Below are positions 58,160 to 64,000 of a DNA stretch of 64,000 bases, piece by piece. The notes beneath the pieces are model-generated. The model was not told the DNA's origin. It searched no databases and saw only the letters and a program-made list of their open reading frames with translations. Origin of the DNA: Hirundichthys speculiger (taxonomy: Eukaryota > Chordata > Actinopteri > Beloniformes > Exocoetidae); contig JAGFBZ010000736.1 in NCBI GenBank assembly GCA_018398805.1, positions 186,001 to 250,000 on the forward strand, given 5' to 3'. How positions within the stretch are numbered: the stretch's first letter is position 1; each line of letters starts with the position of its first letter. Both the position numbers and the translations under genes were made by a program.

Positions 58160-58970
58160 CGCAGCTGTGCGTCTTTGCTCAGGGGATATGTTCAAGATAA
58201 CTCAAAAAGTTATGGATGGATTTTGATGACATTTTCAGGAGTTGTCAGAAATGTGAAAAGGAAGAACTGATTTTATTTTGGGTGTGATCCAGAAGAAATC
58301 CTGGATTCTGGATCACTTTCAAATTTTCGATAACATTGCGCTGTTTAGTTGTTTCTTGAACCCTAAAGCAACCACAATGGAGACAGGAAGGGAGTTCTGG
58401 AATTATAAGAGTTTAATTCTCTCAGATGTAAAACAGGAGGATTCGAGGGTTGGCAGCCAAACCAACAATCCAGGGGACAACGAAGGCAAGGAGGTGGCAC
58501 TGCGAATGGCTGGATCAGGCGTTTCTGTGGGAAGATCTGGAGACGAGTCTGGTTGAATGATAGGTACAGGTGTGCAGTGCCACACCTGGGCTGCTCGTCA
58601 GATCGGAAGGGGAAACAGAGGTGGATCTGAGTGTCTATGTAGAGGATTGAAGGTAGCGCAGTGGGTTGTGCGCAGGAGCCCCAGAGGTGGAAGGTTGGGG
58701 TTCACATCCTGGCTTGAGACCGTAACATGCCCTCAAGGGGCCGGAAATTTTGTTTCTCAACATCTCCGTTAATTATTGCCCACAACTCATGAAATTTCAC
58801 TCAGGTATTGACAATGAAAACCTCTATAAAATTTCAGAGGCTGATCCGGATCTGATCCAGAAGGCGGATTTTATCACAATCTGTAAATCGCTGTATGGGA
58901 GAACTGTTGTGCTTGGCGGAGGTCTGCGCTCTCTGAGTGCTTTTCTAGTTAAGAAATGCTTTCCTGGAAG
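58160..58970. repeat. Nested common teleost repeat block
   Basis: Left part AACTCAAAAAGTTATGGATGG and right part CTTGGCGGAGGTCTGCGCTC then TCTGAGTGCTTTTCTAGTT are widespread in fish genomes, as I recall. It interrupts the Harbinger-like element. Family not determined. Confidence 0.5.
58648..58715 (+). repeat. tRNA-derived SINE head with pol III A and B boxes
   Basis: TAGCGCAGTGGG (58653-58664) fits an A box (TRGYNNARNNGG) and GGTTCACATCC (58699-58709) fits a B box (GGTTCRANNCC) at about 35 bp spacing, as in a tRNA. Full cloverleaf pairing is not evident, so it is a SINE/tRNA pseudogene, not a functional tRNA. Confidence 0.6.
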
Positions 58971-59475
58971 CTCACTGGCTCTATTTTTTTCTGAGCAGTT
59001 TGTTGGAACTTCTTGGAGTACAAAAGAAATGATTAAATCATTTGCTCCACATTAGTTAGAGCTAGTTATGTATATATCAGTGCAGAGGAGGAGGAGGAAG
59101 CTCTACAGCAGAGTCCCAGACGAGCTGCCCATGAGAGCTGCTCTGATCTGGGTGAAAAGACGCTCCATAGCAGTTTGCAGGTACCGCAACCTGCTCTTAA
59201 AGGCAATGGCACTGACACACTGATTTGTTTAACAGGTGGAACGCCCTAAACACTCCCATGCATAATGTGTGCATAATATAGTGGTTTTCGCAGGTAAGAT
59301 CGTGGGTTTTGGGAGGTGGAAGATTGCGTTCTTTGTGGGGGAACGCCCCTCCAAATACCTGCTATCATTTAACAGCAGGTTTTGGAGGTTCGGCGCAAGA
59401 TAGGGCCCATTATGTTCATAATTAATCAAATCATTCAGAAAAAGAATTTGATGCACCTGTCTTCCTTTGATCTTT

Positions 59476-59481
59476 TTTATT
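59476..59481 (-). terminator. Candidate poly(A) signal for SLC16A3
   Basis: AATAAA on the minus strand, 2.1 kb after the SLC16A3 stop. Other AATAAA motifs nearer the stop occur on this strand near 60008 and 60120, so the true site is undecided. Confidence 0.3.
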
Positions 59482-60705
59482 TACATCATTCCAAAATTAA
59501 CTGATTTTATTACAGCTCTACAAATCTTGTGAAACTAAAAACAAGCAAAGTTGAAAAACAACATAAAATTCCTTTAACATTCAAGAAAAAAAAACATCAC
59601 AAACAGTACAGACAATAGAGGACATCGAAGTAACATGAGTCCCAGGAAGAAGTGTGACAGGTTATCAGGTTATCTGATGCTCCCTGCAGCTGTCAGACAC
59701 ATCTGTCAGACACATCTGTCAGACACATCTGCCAGCTCGTTTTGTTTCTCTTCTGCTTCACATTTGGTGTTGTGCAGCTCTGAAGGTGAACTCGGCACAT
59801 TTTGAGGACATTTGCACATCAATAACACAAATAAGCTTCACAACAGCAGTTCTCCACAGTCACAGAGCTCAGACAGACTCAACAGGCTTCCAGTTCAGGA
59901 AGGAATCAGGAAGTCACGACGACGCTGACACTCCAGCAACGACTTAACTCTAATATAACTGGTGTTTCAGAGCAGGACAGCAGCTGAGAAGAGACCAGAC
60001 GTGTCCTTTTATTCCCTCCTGAATGTGAAGCAGCGACACAGAAGCTTCTGACTCCTTACGACGACGACAACAACAGTTAAAGCAGCTTATTACAGGATAA
60101 GGCTGGCGTAGCTGTGTACTTTTATTACGAATCCCACGAAAAAGTCATAAAGCAGCAGGGCCGTTTCTGGGTTCCCAGGGGCCAGATAATGTCTGTAAAA
60201 CTCATGTCTGGGTGAGTTCGTTCATTCATCTGTGACACTTTCAGGAAAAACATGCAACAAGGAAAAAAAAAACCCAAGATGAATTTAGAGGATGCTGGCT
60301 GAGTTAGCACAGCAGCTTAATAAGGCTACTTCAGGTGGGTTTGGAGGGCGAAATACAATTTAAAACAAAAAAAAAACCCAAGACTGTTCATTTCTGGTTT
60401 TATAAACTCACAAAGAATTAAAAGAAAATCTGAAATTATAAACTCACAAATTTAAAAGAGAAAATTCAAACACTGACTTCTTAAACTTCCAAATTAGTGA
60501 GCAGCTGCTCAGAGCTGCTGGTTTTATCAACTTACAAATTTGAGAGACAAAAGAAGGAAAAAAATCTAATTTTAAAAAGTCCCAAACTCAGACCGTCTTT
60601 ATAAACTCACAGTGACCTAAATATTTACAAACTATGAGAGAAAACTCAAACAGATCTCAGAATCTGGTAAAAAAAAAAAAAAAATTAGATCAATTAGACA
60701 ATCAA

Positions 60706-61160
60706 TGGAGGGATGGATGGATGATGGATGATGGATGGATGGGATGGATGGATGGATGGATGGATGGATGGATGGATGGATGGATAGATGAATGGATGGA
60801 TGGATGGATGGATGAATGGATGGATGGAAGGATGAAAGGATGGATGGATGGATGGATGGATGGATGGATGGATGGATGGATGGATGGATGGATGGATGGA
60901 TGGATGGATGGATGGATGGAATGGATGGATGGATGGATGGATGGATGGATGGATGGATGGATGGATGGATGAATGGATGGATGGATGGAAGGATGGATGG
61001 ATGGATGGATAGATGATGGATGGATGGATGGATGAATGGATGGAGGGTTGGATGGTATATGCTGTGGGTGTGGGGTCCTCCAGGATGGAAGGAAGGATGA
61101 ATGGAGGGATGGATGGATGGATTGATGGATGGATGGATGGATGAGTGGATGGATGGTAAA
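60706..61160. repeat. (GGAT)n tetranucleotide array with an internal 100-bp duplication
   Basis: About 330 bp of GGAT with GAAT/AAGG/TAGA interruptions. Then GCTGTGGGTGTGGGG(T/C)CCTC occurs at 61061 and again at 61163 after another GGAT stretch. Confidence 0.95.
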
Positions 61161-61603
61161 TGCTGTGGGTGTGGGGCCCTCTAGTGGCCCCGGGGGCCCA
61201 ACACACCTGGCCAGTCAGCAGGCAGAGAAACGGCTCTGTGCTCGTAACGTCTGAACTCATGTGAGCGTCAAACTCAAGACTAATTATTTCAAATTATTCA
61301 GGAAGATTTAAATATATATTTTTTTATCATATCTCATCATTAATATTTGTACCGGACTTAATTAAAACTACATGTACGTGTAGAAAGTGTTTTCATGTGA
61401 TTTGTTGCGGTCAGAAACACAGATGGTACTGGTGGCCTGATGGCAGTGCTGGAAGAACCTCCTATTATCTACGACAAAGCTCACTGGACGTGGCTGTCAG
61501 AGCGCCACGCGGCGGCAGCATCAATCACCTCCCACAAGGACGCACACTAACACCTGGAATGCACACTGAATTATGGGAAAAGCGCGTGGAGCTGCGTGGG
61601 CTC

Positions 61604-63630
61604 TCACAGACACGTTTCAGGACTGGCGTCTATGCTGCCGTTTTGTTCTGGCTCCTTCAAGAACTTTTCCACCTCCTGCGAGTTCACCGTCGCGCTCTTT
61701 GGTCGATGCTCATCTTCCTCCTCTTTTATCGTCTCCTCCTCCTGCTTCTCCCTGACCGCCCTCTCCTCCTCCTCCTCCTCCTCTTCCTCATTCACCTCTG
61801 GACGGTCGCTGTGCTCCCTGGTTTCGGAGCCGGCTGTAAATGCAACGCTCTCCAGTTTGTCTTCGGACACAGAGGGCTTCTTCTTGATGAACAGGAAGTT
61901 GCAGGTCGCCAGGACCACGGCTGAGAGCACGACCTCACTTCCTGCCAGCAGGAAGACGTACATGTACTTCCTGGTGGCATCGAGCAGCTGGCCTGAAACA
62001 AAGGAAACATAGAGGAGAGACGGATAAGATGATGAAGGTGCAGTCAAGATCTTGCTGAGAGGAAAACCCCATTCAGTTAACGAAAATGAAGCCAAAGAAT
62101 AAAAATCAAATCATCCTAGACGGTCCGAAGTTCCTGCTTACTGCGGAGTTAAGAGTTGCAGCTCAGTCCTTGATGAACTGACCATCAGCAGGTGTGCAGA
62201 CCTCCAGACAAGCAGATGTTTTCAGGTGTGTGTTAACGCAACACCAAACCATGCTTGGAGGAGACCAGCAGAAACACCTCAGACCCACTGAGAAGCACGG
62301 CGGTGGACGGGTCATGATTTGTAGACCCGGACCCATCATTGCAGTCATTGGGTGGACCGTGAGCTAGAGCCAAACGTGAGTCCATCTGTCTGACGGGTCA
62401 TGAAACTGGGTCATGTGACAATCCAGACACAGCAGCAGAATGGATGACACGCAGAAGAACCGAGGTTCTGGAACGTTCTGGTCCAGACTTCAACCTGACT
62501 GAGATGCTGTGGTGGACCTTCAGAGAGCTGTGGGGACGTGAACGTCCACAAACCTCAATGAGCTGAAGCAAAGTTGTAAAGAGTGGACCAGAAGTCCTCC
62601 AGAACCATGAGAGGGACTGGTGAAATCAGACAGTGAGACCAGAACTTCAGCTGATGTATTTTGTGGCCCAAAACACGTCACAGGCCTTTAATTCAAAACC
62701 TCAGGAAACTCCGTGAGCTCCTATTAGAGTAATTTAGGTTTGAGCGCGTTTACCCACCTGCACCTGGAGGTCCGATCAGCACAGCTATGGCCTCCATCAG
62801 CAGGACGAGGCCGATGGCGCTGGAGAACTTCTCAGTGCCGACTATGGCCATCAGAACCTCAAACTGCAGTGCGCCCACCATTCCATACGAGATGCCGAAG
62901 AAGATGCAGAAGACCACCAGAGACGGGTAGTCCTTGGCCTGGGAACGAAGGAGATGTGGGTCAGGGCAGAGCAGCCAAAAACGCTAACACCAGTTCCCTT
63001 CAGCTCCACCCACCTGTGAGCCAATCAGGTCCGTGGTCCCGTTGAATATCATCGCGAAACTGAAGAGGTAGACGCAGCGAGGGCGCACCCATTTCAGCCC
63101 GGCAATCACGCCGCACGCAGGTCGCGCAAAAATGTCGATGAAGCCCAGAATGGTGAGCAGCAGGGCGGATTTGGTGTCCTCGTTTCCCAGCTCCTTAGCG
63201 TAGCTCACGACAAACACGGGCGGCACAAACAAGCCCAGCACCATGATGGACGCCGCCACGGTGTAGATGATGAAGCCGGTGTCTTTGAAGACTGAGAAGT
63301 CCAGCAGTTTGGCCTTCTTCTTCTTCTTCTCTTCCTCCTCCATTCCCTTGTCATTGTTCAGCTCCAGGTCCTTGACCTTAAGGGCCTTGGGGTCAACCAG
63401 CGGCTTCATGAGGGCTCCACACACGCAGCAGTTCAGGAGGAGACCCCCCAGGATGAGGAAGCCCCCCCTCCATCCGTACTGGTACTGAAGGACCTGGCCC
63501 AGAGGCGAGAGGCAGCACAGCGCCACGGGGCTTCCCGCCGCCGAGAGGCCGTTGGCCAGAGGACGTCTCTTACTGAAGTAGCGGTTGAGCATGATCAGAG
63601 ACGGCTGGAAGTTTAGGGCCAATCCCAGAC
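61604..63630 (-). CDS. slc16a3: SLC16A3 (monocarboxylate transporter 4), last three coding exons
   Basis: Proton-coupled lactate exporter of the plasma membrane (12 TM MFS fold, chaperoned by basigin in vertebrates). Exons 63630-63014, 62938-62758 and 61992-61604, with AG/GT sites and joining phases; upstream exons (about TM1-3) are beyond the window. Visible: [39 protein letters not shown], an acidic/Lys-rich TM6-7 loop ([13 protein letters not shown]), [23 protein letters not shown] with the Asp-x3-Arg pair needed for transport, and [20 protein letters not shown]. The tail is Glu-rich and ends [13 protein letters not shown] ... PETCL, close to the MCT4 tail. The MCT4-like LLLNCCVC and tail favour SLC16A3 over SLC16A8. 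No lesion seen. Confidence 0.95.
62200..62640 (+). pseudogene. Tc1-like transposase C-terminal fragment (SLC16A3 intron)
   Basis: Plus-strand broken frames read [18 protein letters not shown], then after a gap [15 protein letters not shown] and NELKQ-like residues, equivalent to the Tc1 DLNPIExxWxxLK...LKxxxxxxW region. Several frameshifts and stops. Fourth Tc1 fragment with the HLRPT(E/V)KHGGG-type motif or its core in this window. Confidence 0.75.
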
Positions 63631-63790
63631 CTGCAACAGAGGAAGGAGACGTGAACGAGGCCCGGCAAGAACCAGATCAGATGCAAGCGCCTGTTTCTAG
63701 CTTCACAGCTCTGTCACTGAAAATCAAAGCGGCGGGAACAGTGACAACAGAAAAACCTGCTCTAACTCAGGGGTTTTGAAGGGTTTAGAC

Positions 63791-64000
63791 CAGTGATTCC
63801 CAAAGTGTGGGCCGCGGCCCCCTGGTGGGCCGTCACGGTACTGTAGGTGGGCCTTGAGCGGTCATTAAAATTAAACAAATGTGTTTCAAATCCTCCATCT
63901 TGTTTTAATATGTTTTTAATTACTGTAAAATATTAACAACATGATTTAAAAACATTAAGAAGTAACAAAACAAACCAGTTAAGTGTTATTCTACCGTAAT
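63791..64000. mobile_element. hAT MITE, family A copy 4 (runs off the right edge)
   Basis: Starts CAGTGATTCCCAAAGTGTGG and matches copies at 15550, 26539 and 47289 over its whole visible length. The other end and target duplication are outside the window. Confidence 0.9.

Larger units (their letters stand above)
57443..59408. mobile_element. PIF/Harbinger-like element, copy 2, with nested insertions
   Basis: Left end GGGCCCGATCTTGCACCTCC and right end GGCGCAAGATAGGGCCC are inverted repeats, flanked by ATT on both sides (57440-57442, 59409-59411). The segment near 59090-59210 matches, inverted, that near 14110-14220 in copy 1. The interior holds a long hairpin (57611-57755) and an inserted block (about 58160-58970) that includes a tRNA-like sequence. 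No transposase recognised. Confidence 0.7.
59415..61603 (-). other. Region downstream of SLC16A3, possible long 3' UTR
   Basis: No protein-coding frame of interest. Contains a triple ACACATCTGTCAG micro-repeat near 59695-59730, A-rich tracts, and the GGAT tetranucleotide array at 60706-61160. Assignment as 3' UTR rests only on position and the absence of another gene. Confidence 0.35.

Noticed and set aside
60634..61260. MDGW/HPSI repeat frames
   Set aside because: Translation of the GGAT tetranucleotide array.

Overview
The window is vertebrate, almost certainly teleost, nuclear DNA. It holds multi-exon genes with GT/AG introns, conserved vertebrate proteins, and many fish-type transposon remnants (hAT, Tc1, PIF/Harbinger-like, Tigger-like, L1/Tx1-like and other LINEs). 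It also carries an extreme load of tandem minisatellites, roughly a third of the 64 kb by my hand count. Nothing in it is prokaryotic.

Layout. (1) 1-22583, minus: 5' two thirds of CLN3 (battenin), eight coding exons; the gene runs off the left edge. Intron 5 holds about 8.3 kb of a 42-bp minisatellite split by a hAT insertion. Intron 2 holds two long inverted-repeat elements, one enclosing a 2.6-kb minisatellite, and a ZBED-type hAT remnant. (2) 22.9-27.5 kb: transposon graveyard with nested insertions (LINE split by a Tigger-like MITE and by a hAT element that itself carries another hAT MITE). (3) 27595-35956, plus: a five-exon secreted trypsin-like serine protease. It carries a frameshift in exon 2, and the active-site serine is replaced by phenylalanine (GDFGG), so it is probably a pseudogene or an inactive homologue. 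Its introns contain an L1/Tx1-like LINE, a telomere-like array, a hAT element and a 1.3-kb minisatellite. (4) 36-46 kb: intergenic, dominated by a 28-bp minisatellite, a 5.7-kb 26-bp minisatellite, and a second, inverted block of the 28-bp repeat. (5) 46065-55605, minus: DUS1L, thirteen coding exons in frame, with a 21-bp minisatellite and a second copy of the intron-5 hAT family in its largest intron. (6) 57443-59408: a Harbinger-like element with a long hairpin and a nested tRNA-like SINE. (7) 61604-63630, minus: the last three coding exons of SLC16A3 (monocarboxylate transporter 4); upstream exons lie beyond the right edge.

How the genes relate: they do not form one pathway. CLN3 is a lysosomal membrane protein, DUS1L modifies tRNA, SLC16A3 exports lactate, and the protease is secretory. 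From memory, DUS1L and SLC16A3 also lie near each other on human 17q25, so their proximity here looks like conserved synteny. The unusual biology is in the non-coding DNA: many independent minisatellite families, several in introns, some with higher-order structure and some next to or inside transposon remnants. I saw no CRISPR, tRNA gene proper, rRNA or complete autonomous transposon.
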